Shown here in pieces: positions 9,279-17,862 of a stretch of DNA of 64,000 nt. Numbering within the stretch: the stretch's first letter is position 1; the number at the start of each line of letters is the position of its first letter. The position numbers and the translations under genes are program-made. This DNA comes from an uncultured Rhodospirillaceae bacterium (GTDB lineage: Bacteria; Pseudomonadota; Alphaproteobacteria; Rhodospirillales; UBA2165): assembly GCA_913020445.1 (NCBI GenBank), contig CAJWAR010000011.1, forward strand, positions 28,195 to 92,194, given 5' to 3'. Below the pieces are notes generated by a model. It searched no databases. It had not been told where the DNA came from and worked only from the letters and a program-made list of their open reading frames with translations.

Positions 9279-10292
9279 TTAGTTCCAAATGGCAAAAGCC
9301 ATAGCGTTGCCGGTACCCGCGGCCGAACGATAACAGGGAATATAATCTACCGCGGTTGATTTTAGACCGGTGCCGGCAACAAAGCCGGCGAGAGCGATCC
9401 AATTTTTAAGCTCGGACGTACCAGATACCAATAATTCATCAGGGATGGCTAAAATCTTGGCTTCGTCACCGCTCTCGATGGCGTCCAAGAACTGCCGGTC
9501 GAGTTCTTCGTCGATGGTGAAATGGCTGAGCCCGCCGGAACTAAAGCCGGCAACTTTCAAATCATTGTCCCAGCTTTCAACAGCTTTGCGCACTTCTTTG
9601 CCGAATTTGTAGCAGCGCGCAACCGTTGGCTGATTGGGCGGGAAAAAAGTATTGGTAAACACCGGCACATTGGGAATGACAGCATCACGCATGATTTGGC
9701 GATAGATAAAGCCGAATGCGTGGGGTACACCGCTCCACCAGTGATCATTAATTTCCGGCAGACGGGTTGACTGGCCGACATCAAACTCATTTTGGATCAG
9801 ATGTTCGATGATGTGCTTACCAAGTTCCGGGCAGCCGTCATAAACGTCGATTTTATCGCGGGTATGTCCCGGTTCGGCAATGCCAATGCCGGGATTAAGT
9901 TTTTCCTTTTGAGCATCGCTATAAGGAATGTTTTCAAGCTTTTCGCCCCAGAAAACACTAAAGGCCGGCATGTTGGTATCGATGATAACTTCGTTTTGAT
10001 CATTGCCGAAAATGACCGCAACATCCGGTGCTGCTGCTTCGTATGCCTGGGCCATATTGTCGAGCCGCTCCATACAGGCGGCATATTTCTCGCGCCAGAT
10101 CTCGACGGATACCTGGTCGCCAAAATTGTCGTCTTTACGTTTTTCCAGCAATTCATCAAAGGTATAGCTTTCGCCGCGGTAGGGATGTGCGGCAGCAATT
10201 TTATCGAATTCCGCGCGTTGGCCCCATTCTTCCGGCGGGGTGGACAGCATTGGGCTGTGAGAGGTGCCCATACCTAATACTATTTGCGCCAT
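9279..10292 (-). CDS. Class III extradiol ring-cleavage dioxygenase (LigB-like)
   Basis: A 337-aa protein of the catalytic (LigB / subunit B) family of class III extradiol dioxygenases, non-heme Fe(II) enzymes that open catechol-type rings. It begins MAQIVLGMGTSHSPML, with a probable Fe-ligand His in TSHSPML; GNDQNE, the PHAFGF block and GLSHF carry further conserved acidic and His residues. The start at 10292 is chosen over TTG 10310 because GGAGGCG precedes it. It lies 101 nt downstream of an HpaB-type monooxygenase on the same strand. An attractive inference is that the monooxygenase makes a catecholic diol that this enzyme cleaves. No separate alpha (LigA) subunit gene is present. Confidence 0.82.
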   Translation of the reverse strand: MAQIVLGMGTSHSPMLSTPPEEWGQRAEFDKIAAAHPYRGESYTFDELLEKRKDDNFGDQVSVEIWREKYAACMERLDNMAQAYEAAAPDVAVIFGNDQNEVIIDTNMPAFSVFWGEKLENIPYSDAQKEKLNPGIGIAEPGHTRDKIDVYDGCPELGKHIIEHLIQNEFDVGQSTRLPEINDHWWSGVPHAFGFIYRQIMRDAVIPNVPVFTNTFFPPNQPTVARCYKFGKEVRKAVESWDNDLKVAGFSSGGLSHFTIDEELDRQFLDAIESGDEAKILAIPDELLVSGTSELKNWIALAGFVAGTGLKSTAVDYIPCYRSAAGTGNAMAFAIWN

Positions 10293-10327
10293 GATTTCGC
10301 CTCCGTTCAAATTAGTTTTGAGAGGAT

Positions 10328-10362
10328 GACCGTCCCGGCTCGTTTATTTCGCCGGAACGGTC
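10328..10362. other. GC-rich hairpin between monooxygenase and dioxygenase genes
   Basis: Near-perfect inverted repeat: GACCGTCCCGGC (10328-10339) pairs with GCCGGAACGGTC (10351-10362) with a single mismatch and an 11-nt loop. It lies in the gap between two co-directional genes with no T-run, so it may protect or process the mRNA or attenuate the second gene rather than end transcription outright. Confidence 0.5.
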
Positions 10363-10393
10363 GCTCTGTAGGTCTGCAGGAAATTATCCCGCA

Positions 10394-11881
10394 TCACGCA
10401 ATGATGGTGTCTTCCAGACCGAGAAGGTTACTCACCCTTTCAAGTCCCGGTCCGTAATCGAAGCTCTTGCCCGGACCGGCTTTGACCATCTCGGCGTCGC
10501 CGGAATGGAGCCGCTCGTAGAGCTGTTGACGGCGGCCATATGAATCGCCAGTCATTTCCCAAGCGAGCTTGGTGATTTTATGGCGATCCATGGCAGAAGA
10601 ATTGTGGCCCCGCATATAGGTTTGCAGATATTTTTCCACTTCAGGGTTTTCCCAATCTTCTTTGGTGTGATTGAAAATGGTCGATGACGTGCCGATATGA
10701 TCGACCAGATCACAGAATCGTTCCGAGACGCGGGTCACCAATGAGCGGCGGTCGAGGAACAATTCTGGTTGCCAGTGGCCACCCGCCGATTTGTGGCAAT
10801 CAACATGGCCGGCGCGGATCGCCTTTCTGAGCAGGGTCAGATAAGTGCACATTTCACCCAATGCCTGCTGGACATGCGGGCGTTCCGAGATACCGGAAGT
10901 TTCTGCCAGCAATTTGGCAATGATGACCAGTGTTTCGAAGCGGACTTCGGTCAACGCTGATGAGGCATCACCAGCCCAGGCCATTACGCCACCCCGGAAC
11001 AACCGGTTAGCAGCTAACGGTTCGCGATAGAGGAAAATGCGCTCCCACGGAATAAACACATCATCCAGAACCACCAATGTATCGATCTCATCGAAACGCG
11101 CCGACATCGGATGATCCAGAGGATCGCGGTTGGAGAAAATTTCACGGCATATTTGTTTCAACCCAGGTGCATTGGCGGGCACCATGAACCAAATGGCGAA
11201 TTCCTCTTCGTCTTCGGTGAAGGTATGGGTCGGCGAGATCAAGATGTCGTTGCAGAATGGGCCGATGGTATTGAAACGGGCGCCCCGGAGAATGACGCCG
11301 TCATCGCGTTCTTTGACGACATGGACGCACCGGTCCGGGTCCTGTTTTGGACTGAGCGATTTATCCATGCAGGGGTCATGCAACGCATGAGACAGGCAGA
11401 GATCATTATCGCGCGCGTATTCATAATAGGTGATCGCGTTTTTCGCCAAATCAGGATTTAACTTCGCCAATTCATCATGAAGATCAACATAGCCGACCGT
11501 CATAGCAGCACAGAAATCGGGCAGCCGGCCGCACATACCGTGCACTTGCTCGCTCCAGAAACGGGTGTTTTTGTGCCGTTGGACGAGATGCTCTTTTTTG
11601 GTTGGGCGCAAATAAGACGTCGACACTCTTAGGCCGTTGTCCTCAACATAGGTCATCACGTCCTGGTGTTTTTTATCGTGCTGCATGTCGTAAATATCGG
11701 CCAGTGAATGCGCCATGCCGGAGAAATACGGGTGGGTGGTTACGTTGGTGATTTTTTCGCCGCGGTACCAAATTTCGCGGTCATCCTGGATGCTGTCGAG
11801 GAAAGTTTTACCGTCCATAATTCCCTGAGCGGGTTTGTCGGTATAAGGTGTGTGTATAATGTTTTTTACGTCGTCAGGCAT
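10394..11881 (-). CDS. 4-hydroxyphenylacetate 3-monooxygenase-type oxygenase (HpaB family)
   Basis: A 495-aa FADH2-dependent aromatic hydroxylase of the HpaB family, which uses reduced flavin supplied by a separate reductase to hydroxylate a phenol ortho to its OH. The N-terminal domain (DGKTFLDSIQDDREIWYRGE) and the core blocks FWSEQVHGMCGR and LDDVFIPWERIF are family hallmarks. The start at 11881 is set by AGAGGAGG seven nt upstream; an ATG 18 nt earlier overlaps that site. No HpaC-like reductase gene is in the window. It sits between a GntR regulator and an extradiol dioxygenase on the same strand, forming a likely hydroxylation plus ring-cleavage unit. The true substrate is not certain. 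Confidence 0.87.
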   Translation of the reverse strand: MPDDVKNIIHTPYTDKPAQGIMDGKTFLDSIQDDREIWYRGEKITNVTTHPYFSGMAHSLADIYDMQHDKKHQDVMTYVEDNGLRVSTSYLRPTKKEHLVQRHKNTRFWSEQVHGMCGRLPDFCAAMTVGYVDLHDELAKLNPDLAKNAITYYEYARDNDLCLSHALHDPCMDKSLSPKQDPDRCVHVVKERDDGVILRGARFNTIGPFCNDILISPTHTFTEDEEEFAIWFMVPANAPGLKQICREIFSNRDPLDHPMSARFDEIDTLVVLDDVFIPWERIFLYREPLAANRLFRGGVMAWAGDASSALTEVRFETLVIIAKLLAETSGISERPHVQQALGEMCTYLTLLRKAIRAGHVDCHKSAGGHWQPELFLDRRSLVTRVSERFCDLVDHIGTSSTIFNHTKEDWENPEVEKYLQTYMRGHNSSAMDRHKITKLAWEMTGDSYGRRQQLYERLHSGDAEMVKAGPGKSFDYGPGLERVSNLLGLEDTIIA

Positions 11882-11950
11882 GATATCCTCCTCTGCCATT
11901 TGTTTAGGGGATTTTCCCCATTATTGGTTATTTTGTTGATCGGGGTGTCG

Positions 11951-12667
11951 TCATAGACGTTCCCGAATTTCATCCAGATGTTCGCGCATTAAGTTACGTG
12001 CGCTTGACCTGTCTTGTCGTTTAATTGCGGTGAGTATATTGCGGTGGTAATCGACTGCCTTTTCGGCCACGGGCCGTGTCGCGCGATGCGCATTGTTGGG
12101 CCAGACAACATGGCGCAGGGCCATGAATTGAGCGACCAAAGCCCGATTTCCCGAGGCTTCGGCGACAGCCAAATGAAATTGCTGGCCGGCATGAGTGAAT
12201 TTAACCGGATCGTCCAGCACCTCTTCTGATTCTGCAATGAGCTCAGCGAGCCGGGCTAAATCTTCAGCCGTACGGTTTTTTGCTGCTAATTCTACGGCCG
12301 CGCATTCAACCGCCACCTGGGCATCGACAACTTCATCCGTTGTGACTCCTGATAATTTGAACTGAATGGCGAGAGCGTCCGAGAAATACTCGATATTGCC
12401 GGAAGCGATCGTGGCCCCGCCACCGGCGCCTACCCGAATTTCGATGACCCCCATGGTTTCGAGAGATCTGAGCGCGTCGCGGATGGTTATGCGGCTGACG
12501 CCAAATTGCTCGGCCAGTTCCATTTCGGAACCAAGTGCATGACCGGGTTGCAATTGTCCGTCAAAAAGCGCTTCGCGGACTTGTTGGACAATTTTACCGG
12601 CAATCGATGTTGCCCGAACCGGAGTCCAGGGAGTTTCTTCGTCGGTTAAACTCGCCAAATCGGTCAT
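11951..12667 (-). CDS. FadR/GntR-family transcriptional regulator (FCD domain)
   Basis: A 238-aa regulator with an N-terminal winged helix-turn-helix (GSEMELAEQFGVSRITIRDA, about residues 40-75) and a C-terminal FCD ligand-binding domain with the FHLAVAEASGN block that usually carries metal-binding His. FadR-type GntR proteins are often local repressors relieved by a pathway carboxylic acid. It is the first gene of a minus-strand unit followed after 69 nt by the HpaB-type monooxygenase and then the dioxygenase, so it most likely controls that pathway and itself. A candidate operator lies at 12709-12721. Confidence 0.9.
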   Translation of the reverse strand: MTDLASLTDEETPWTPVRATSIAGKIVQQVREALFDGQLQPGHALGSEMELAEQFGVSRITIRDALRSLETMGVIEIRVGAGGGATIASGNIEYFSDALAIQFKLSGVTTDEVVDAQVAVECAAVELAAKNRTAEDLARLAELIAESEEVLDDPVKFTHAGQQFHLAVAEASGNRALVAQFMALRHVVWPNNAHRATRPVAEKAVDYHRNILTAIKRQDRSSARNLMREHLDEIRERL

Positions 12668-12708
12668 ATTTGCTTCGATTCTGCCGTTTATTTGGAGAAA
12701 TATAATGA

Positions 12709-12721
12709 TATAACAATTATA
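12709..12721. promoter_or_regulatory. Candidate operator palindrome upstream of the GntR gene
   Basis: TATAA and TTATA arms separated by CAA, 42 nt upstream of the regulator start and within the divergent region. The position fits GntR autoregulation, but the motif is AT-rich and could be chance. Confidence 0.3.
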
Positions 12722-12815
12722 AGGTAAGTTATTTAAATTTTACCGTCAAGGGGTAAAACGAGGCCCGTATTGCCGTTGGCTGAATTTTAGAATGAAATTA
12801 AATTTTAGCGATTTG

Positions 12816-12845
12816 TTGACATTTAGCCTATATATTGTGCATTAT
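12816..12845 (+). promoter_or_regulatory. Candidate sigma-70 promoter for the small secreted protein
   Basis: A perfect TTGACA at 12816-12821, 18 nt spacing and CATTAT at 12840-12845. It lies 60 nt upstream of the start at 12906. The -35 is strong and the -10 is mediocre. Confidence 0.4.
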
Positions 12846-12905
12846 TGAAATAATCGGTCAAAATATAGTGTTCCAGGGAAATAGCCTTATAGGGGTGTAG
12901 ATGCT

Positions 12906-13232
12906 ATGAAACCTGTTGTAACGCATATCAGTAAATTAAATTTACTTATCATCGCTGCACTATTTGTGGTTTCGTTATTGGTAAATTCGTCGGCATCGGC
13001 GCAGGCCAATTGCGGTGAACGTAAAGCTATCGCCAATATTCTTGGTGATCGTTATGCTGAAAAACCGGTCGCAACAGGCATGACCCAAGGGGGCGTCGTC
13101 GTCGAAGTCTTTGCTGCCCGCGATGGATCATGGACAATGATCGTTACCATGCCTTCAGGCTACGCTTGCTTTATGGCGGCTGGCGACAATTGGGAAAATC
13201 TGTCAGTGTTTGCCCAAGGCACTAAAATCTAA
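12906..13232 (+). CDS. Small secreted hypothetical protein
   Basis: A 108-aa protein with a clear signal peptide (hydrophobic residues 13-26, cleavage near ASAQA). The mature part is about 75 residues with two Cys (in ANCGER and YACFMAAG) that could form a disulfide, and a WTMIVTMPSGYACF block near the end. Such short periplasmic proteins recur in Alphaproteobacteria with no assigned role. It is divergent from the aromatic-catabolism regulator. AGGGGTG lies about 8 nt upstream of the ATG. Confidence 0.75.
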   Translation: MKPVVTHISKLNLLIIAALFVVSLLVNSSASAQANCGERKAIANILGDRYAEKPVATGMTQGGVVVEVFAARDGSWTMIVTMPSGYACFMAAGDNWENLSVFAQGTKI

Positions 13233-13371
13233 CATCGAGTTCAGTTTAGGAAGTTACATAAGCGCTTGATTTCCTTGAACAAGGGTTGAAAATCGCTATG
13301 GTTTGCCCAGGTATTATACGTGGGTAATTTTTTTGGGCTGTGCCTTTGGTGCATTCCACTTTAGGCGATTA

Positions 13372-14361
13372 ATGAAAAGACCGGCAAAGATCACCTGGGA
13401 ATTCAGGAAGCTGACATTTGTGCTGAATGTTGCGTTTTTGGCGACGTTCCTTGGTGTTGCCCTAGGTACTGCATTGGATGTCAACGCGGCTCAGTCTATT
13501 TACGATATGGACCGGTTGCTGAACGAGCCTCATCCCTTTGCCACGCCGCAAGTCCGGCCGCGACCCCAAACACAACGTCCGGTGCCGGTAACCCCAACAC
13601 CGCAATCGAAAGATCAGGATGATGGGCTGGATCTGGACGACCTGGGTCCTGGTGTGGAAGCTGCGGTCGAAGACGTAAATGATCCGATTGAGTCATTTAA
13701 CCGGGTTATTTTCGGCTTCAATGAGATTTTAGCCAAACATCTGATTGGTCCGTTGGCGCGAGGCTATAATGCGGCAGTACCTGATGCGGCGCGTGAGGCA
13801 ATTCGGAATTTTTTAAGCAATTTAAACGGCCCGGTCATCTTGGCTAATAATCTGCTCCAAGGTGAGCTCAAGCGCGGCTACGCGACAACCATGCGCTTGC
13901 TGATCAATTCCACTGCCGGCATTCTCGGATTTATCGATGTTGCCAAGAATTTTGGTTTCGAAGAGCACAACGAAGATTTTGGCCAAACGCTAGCCGTGTG
14001 GGGGGTGGGCGAAGGTTTATATTTGGTGTTGCCGGTTTTCGGTCCATCCAATCCGCGTGATGCGCTGGGTAAATTACTGGTCGACCCATTTTTTGATCCG
14101 CTCGGGTACTACCTCGACAATACGGATCGTGAAGAAATAGGCTACACGATTTTAGGGGTGCGAGGATTTACCAGGTTTGCCGCCTTCGTCGATCAAATTG
14201 ATGAGTTGCGGCATAGTTCTCTCGATTTCTACGGTGCCATGCGCAGTCTCTATCGTCAGCGCCGCAATTTAGAAATCAAGAATGGTGGCTTAGATGATTT
14301 ACCCAATATCGATCCAATTCTCGATAAACGAAGTGTCCCGCCAAGTTTGCCCAATCCATAA
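13372..14361 (+). CDS. mlaA: MlaA/VacJ-family outer-membrane lipid asymmetry protein
   Basis: A 329-aa MlaA-family protein, the outer-membrane component that removes misplaced phospholipids and hands them to the Mla shuttle. The family core begins DPIESFNRVIFGFNE (about residue 103) and includes NLNGPVILANNLLQGE, STAGILGFIDVA and LPVFGPSNPRDALG. The ATG at 13372 is preferred: it gives a basic n-region followed by a hydrophobic stretch and NAAQ cleavage. A TTG at 13303 would prepend 23 residues. No lipobox Cys is evident, so it is probably not lipidated. Residues 40-100 form a Pro/Gln-rich linker absent from short MlaA proteins. No mlaBCDEF genes are nearby. Confidence 0.85.
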   Translation: MKRPAKITWEFRKLTFVLNVAFLATFLGVALGTALDVNAAQSIYDMDRLLNEPHPFATPQVRPRPQTQRPVPVTPTPQSKDQDDGLDLDDLGPGVEAAVEDVNDPIESFNRVIFGFNEILAKHLIGPLARGYNAAVPDAAREAIRNFLSNLNGPVILANNLLQGELKRGYATTMRLLINSTAGILGFIDVAKNFGFEEHNEDFGQTLAVWGVGEGLYLVLPVFGPSNPRDALGKLLVDPFFDPLGYYLDNTDREEIGYTILGVRGFTRFAAFVDQIDELRHSSLDFYGAMRSLYRQRRNLEIKNGGLDDLPNIDPILDKRSVPPSLPNP

Positions 14362-14406
14362 ATGATTTAAAACTTTAGGTACTGGCTCTTGTCCTCATCG
14401 CCAAAT

Positions 14407-14423
14407 CGGAGTGTAATTCTCCG
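14407..14423 (+). promoter_or_regulatory. Hairpin over the ribosome-binding site of the second DUF1194 gene
   Basis: CGGAG (14407-14411) can pair with CTCCG (14419-14423) immediately before the ATG at 14424. The only Shine-Dalgarno-like word would be in the stem, so initiation might be damped. The stem is short. Confidence 0.3.
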
Positions 14424-15290
14424 ATGTTTGATAAGCTCAGACAGGGCCGGAAAGTTTTACGATTGCTCGGCGTATTAGCCGCTGCAGGTGCGACGTTGCA
14501 GCCCCATAACCTGGCCGCAGAATTAGTACCGGTTGACGTCGAGCTGGTGCTCGCTGTCGATGTCTCCGGCAGTGTTGATTGGCACGAGGCTGAGCTCCAG
14601 CGTGATGGTTATATCCAGGTTATTAAAAGTCCGGATTTCGTCAAAGTCATTCAAACTGGATTCCTTGGTAAAATCGCGGTCACCTATATTGAGTGGGCGG
14701 GTGATGGTTACCAGACCGAAGTGGTTGACTGGGCTATCATTAAAGATCAGAGCTCAGCGGACGCTTTTGCCAAAGCATTGAAAGACGCGCCGATTGATAC
14801 CGGCCCCTGGACCTCGATCAGTGATGTCATCAATTATGCCGTGCCGAAATTTTTCACTAATAATTATCAGGGAACGCGCCGCATTTTAGATATCTCCGGT
14901 GATGGCCCCAACAATACCGGCACACTCGTGACCGGTGCTCGCGATGCGGCGATTAAACGTGGCATTACCATCAACGGCTTACCGATTATTAATGATCGGT
15001 TGCAGCCCTCGGGCCGGCGTCAGATTGCGAATTTAGACAAATACTATGCGGCGTGTGTCATCGGGGGCCCCGGCGCTTTTTTGGTTGTGGCCCATAGTTT
15101 CAAGGATTTTGCCCGCGCCATTCGCCGTAAAATGATTTTTGAGATAGCCGGAACTTCTGCTGGCAATTGGCGGGCCAAGGTAGATAAACCGCCGTCGCTA
15201 CAGCACAATATAGCGCTTTTATACCCGCCGGGTTGCGATATTGGCGAACGCCGGTTGCAACGCCGCCGGTCTTTTGGTGACGAATTTTAA
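14424..15290 (+). CDS. DUF1194 domain secreted protein (second copy)
   Basis: A 288-aa DUF1194 protein with a VWA-like fold. The N-terminal 33 residues have a basic start, a hydrophobic LLGVLAAAGAT segment and LAAE cleavage. The metal-site motif is DVSGSVD, followed by VTYIEWAG, DISGDGPNN and GITINGLPIINDRL, closely matching the protein at 7396-8130. About 40 extra C-terminal residues (rich in Arg and Pro) distinguish it. It follows mlaA by 62 nt and may be co-transcribed. Function unknown. Confidence 0.85.
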   Translation: MFDKLRQGRKVLRLLGVLAAAGATLQPHNLAAELVPVDVELVLAVDVSGSVDWHEAELQRDGYIQVIKSPDFVKVIQTGFLGKIAVTYIEWAGDGYQTEVVDWAIIKDQSSADAFAKALKDAPIDTGPWTSISDVINYAVPKFFTNNYQGTRRILDISGDGPNNTGTLVTGARDAAIKRGITINGLPIINDRLQPSGRRQIANLDKYYAACVIGGPGAFLVVAHSFKDFARAIRRKMIFEIAGTSAGNWRAKVDKPPSLQHNIALLYPPGCDIGERRLQRRRSFGDEF

Positions 15291-15553
15291 TTTTGCTAGA
15301 TGATATGCAGAAATGTTAGCATTTTTGCATAAAGTAATTTGAATAAATGTGCACAAAATAGCACTTGTAATAACAGGACGATGCTATTATCACCAAAATA
15401 GGAATTAGCTAATTTGGCAATTGAAAAAAATCGTTAATTATCAAATGTTTATCATTTTAAACTCGGATTAACATTTCCTTCAAAATACTGTCAGATGATT
15501 AATATACAGGGTTTTTTGTAATTTGGCGGCGCCGAGCCGTCTACAGGAATTAG
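15291..15553. other. AT-rich region upstream of the carboxylase gene
   Basis: 263 nt, clearly richer in A+T than its surroundings. It holds the hairpin at 15305-15330 and a longer-range inverted repeat AATAGCA...TGCTATT near 15357-15390. A promoter for the carboxylase gene must lie here, but no convincing -35/-10 pair could be chosen. Confidence 0.4.
15305..15330. terminator. Hairpin after the second DUF1194 gene
   Basis: Arms ATGCAGAAATG and CATTTTTGCAT pair over 11 positions (one G-T) around a TTAG loop, 15 nt past the stop at 15290. There is no T-run, so a terminator role is tentative. Confidence 0.4.
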
Positions 15554-17575
15554 ATGTTTAATACAATCCTCATAGCCAATCGCGGTGAAATTGCCTGCCG
15601 CGTTATTCGCACCGCCCGACAATTAGGCATCAAGACCGTCGCTGTCTATTCCGAAGCGGATCAAAATGCGCTGCATGTCGATATGGCGAGCGACGCCGTC
15701 TTTATCGGTCCACCGATGGCGGCGGAAAGCTATCTGCGCATTGATGCCATAATGGCGGCGATAGAGGAAACTGGTGCCGATGCGGTTCATCCGGGCTACG
15801 GCTTTCTGTCGGAAAATCCTGAGTTTGCGGAGCAGCTGGATGCTGCCGGCATTACCTTTATCGGGCCAAGGCCGGATGCCATGCGGGTGATGGGCGACAA
15901 GATCGAATCTAAACTATTCGCCGAGAAGGCCGGGGTGCCGACGGTACCGGGCCATGCCGAACCGGTTAAAAGCGCGGCGGATGCTAAAAAGATTGCCAAG
16001 AAAATCGGCTATCCGGTCATCCTTAAAGCCTCAGCCGGCGGCGGCGGTAAAGGCATGCGGATGGTCGAAAGTGCCGCTGAGATTGAAGAAGGCTTGCGCG
16101 CGTCCACAGCAGAGGCGGAAAGCAGTTTTGGCGATGGCCGCGTTTTTGTCGAAAAATTTATCACCAACCCGCGTCACATTGAAATCCAAATACTCGCCGA
16201 CAGCCACGGCAATTGTGTCCACCTTGGTGAGCGGGAATGCTCAATCCAGCGACGCCACCAGAAAGTAATCGAAGAAGCACCCAGCCCATTTGTCGATGCG
16301 GCAATGCGGGCAGAGATGGGCGCGCAGGCAGTTGCTCTCGCCAGGGCGGTAAACTATCAATCAGCCGGCACGGTTGAATTTATTGTCGATGCGGAGAAGA
16401 ATTTTTTCTTCCTCGAAATGAACACCCGTCTGCAAGTTGAGCATCCGGTTACGGAACTTATCACCGGCCTTGATCTGGTTGAGCAGATGATAAAAGTGGC
16501 GGCTGGCGAAGAGCTCGAATTTGATCAGGATGGCGTTAGTTTAAGCGGTTGGGCGATGGAGTCGCGCCTTTATGCCGAAGATCCGACGCGGGGATTTCTG
16601 CCGGCGATTGGCCGGCTGGTCGAATACCGTGAGCCGGTAACCGGCGTATTCGGTACCAGTAAAAACGTGCGCGTTGATGGCGGCGTCAATGAAGGCGACG
16701 AAATTACGCGCTACTACGATCCGATGATCGCCAAGCTCATCACCAATGGTGAGACGCGGGACGAAGCCATCAAACATATGCAGCGCGCCCTTGAGGAATA
16801 TTACGTTAGAGGCGTTGGTAACAATCTAGGTTTTCTGTCGGCCGTGATGGCTCACCCGCGCTTTATCGAAGGTGCGCTGACAACAAACTTTATCGCCGAG
16901 GAATTTGGTGAGCGATTTATTCCTGAAGAAACCGCCCACGAAGATTTTGGTATGCTTGCCGCCATTGCAGCGATGATGCACCGCCGGGAAGTTGAGCGCG
17001 ATAATCAGATCACCGGGCGCGCCATGTCCGGTAGCGCCTTGTCGCGGGAGCAATTTACTTATGGCGACGAATGGGTGGCGATAGTCAATGGGGAGAGCCA
17101 CCCCATTCGAATTGCAGTCGCCGACAATCAGAAAGTTGAAATTCATGCCGGTGGCAAAAACTACGTGATTGATTCCGGGTGGCGGCCCGGCCGCTCGCTG
17201 TTCACGGGTCAGGTCAATGACGAAGATATCTGTATGCAGACGGAACGGACCAGCACCGGTTTCAAAGTGCGCCACGCTGGCTACCAGGGTGAAATACGCA
17301 TCATGTCCTCGTTCGCCGCGGAGCTGCTTAATCGGATGCCGGCCAAGAAGGCAGCCGATACGTCGAAGCAATTAATTTCGCCGATGCCGGGGCTGCTGGT
17401 TTCGGTAGAAGTGGAGGTCGGCCAGGATGTCAAAAGCGGTGAAGCGCTGGCTGTCGTTGAAGCGATGAAAATGGAGAACCAGCTGTTTGCCGAGCGCGAC
17501 GGAGTGGTGGCAAAAATTTATCTCGAACCCGGCGATAGTCTTGATGTTGGCCAGATCATTCTCGAACTAGAGTAA
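15554..17575 (+). CDS. pccA: Acetyl/propionyl-CoA carboxylase alpha subunit (biotin carboxylase + BCCP)
   Basis: A 673-aa biotin-dependent acyl-CoA carboxylase alpha subunit. It carboxylates biotin with bicarbonate and ATP; a beta subunit then transfers the carboxyl to propionyl-CoA or a related acyl-CoA. Residues 1-445 are biotin carboxylase (start MFNTILIANRGEIACRVIRT, ATP-grasp loop KASAGGGGKGMR, ERECSIQRRHQK). The C-terminal BCCP domain carries biotinyl Lys639 in EAMKMEN. The middle is the BT linker. Length matches PccA. The beta subunit and methylmalonyl-CoA genes are not in the window, so propionyl- versus methylcrotonyl-CoA specificity is judged only by overall resemblance. An acylphosphatase gene follows after 5 nt. 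Confidence 0.9.
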   Translation: MFNTILIANRGEIACRVIRTARQLGIKTVAVYSEADQNALHVDMASDAVFIGPPMAAESYLRIDAIMAAIEETGADAVHPGYGFLSENPEFAEQLDAAGITFIGPRPDAMRVMGDKIESKLFAEKAGVPTVPGHAEPVKSAADAKKIAKKIGYPVILKASAGGGGKGMRMVESAAEIEEGLRASTAEAESSFGDGRVFVEKFITNPRHIEIQILADSHGNCVHLGERECSIQRRHQKVIEEAPSPFVDAAMRAEMGAQAVALARAVNYQSAGTVEFIVDAEKNFFFLEMNTRLQVEHPVTELITGLDLVEQMIKVAAGEELEFDQDGVSLSGWAMESRLYAEDPTRGFLPAIGRLVEYREPVTGVFGTSKNVRVDGGVNEGDEITRYYDPMIAKLITNGETRDEAIKHMQRALEEYYVRGVGNNLGFLSAVMAHPRFIEGALTTNFIAEEFGERFIPEETAHEDFGMLAAIAAMMHRREVERDNQITGRAMSGSALSREQFTYGDEWVAIVNGESHPIRIAVADNQKVEIHAGGKNYVIDSGWRPGRSLFTGQVNDEDICMQTERTSTGFKVRHAGYQGEIRIMSSFAAELLNRMPAKKAADTSKQLISPMPGLLVSVEVEVGQDVKSGEALAVVEAMKMENQLFAERDGVVAKIYLEPGDSLDVGQIILELE

Positions 17576-17580
17576 TTTTT

Positions 17581-17862
17581 ATGACCGAAAAGGCTGTTCA
17601 CGTCAGTATTAAAGGGCGCGTGCAAGGCGTTTGGTATCGTGGCTGGACGGTCGATACCGCGACTGAATTGGGTCTATCGGGCTGGGTCAGAAACCGGCGT
17701 GATGGTTCCGTCGAGGCGGTCTTTAGCGGCAGCCAATCCCAAATTGATCAGATGATTGAAAAATGCCGCTTTGGTCCGCACTCGGCCCAGGTCGATCAGG
17801 TTTTAGTGGAGCCGGCAGCGGCAGATGTCGAGCCGGGCTTTCGCCAATTACCCACTGAATAG
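17581..17862 (+). CDS. acyP: Acylphosphatase
   Basis: A 93-aa acylphosphatase, which hydrolyses the carboxyl-phosphate bond of acyl phosphates such as acetyl phosphate. The family signature KGRVQGVWYRG carries the phosphate-binding Arg20 and GWVRNRRDGSVE carries catalytic Asn38. It starts 5 nt after the carboxylase gene and is probably co-transcribed. Its last 140 nt overlap, in antisense, the 3' end of the CZB-GGDEF gene. Confidence 0.92.
   Translation: MTEKAVHVSIKGRVQGVWYRGWTVDTATELGLSGWVRNRRDGSVEAVFSGSQSQIDQMIEKCRFGPHSAQVDQVLVEPAAADVEPGFRQLPTE

Noticed and set aside
13303..13371. TTG start giving a longer MlaA protein.
   Set aside because: It would bury the signal peptide behind 23 residues; ATG 13372 fits export better.
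15305..15553. Acyl-CoA-responsive regulator sites (TTTGCAAA type) upstream of pccA.
   Set aside because: Only partial TTTGCAT-like words are present; no paired motif.
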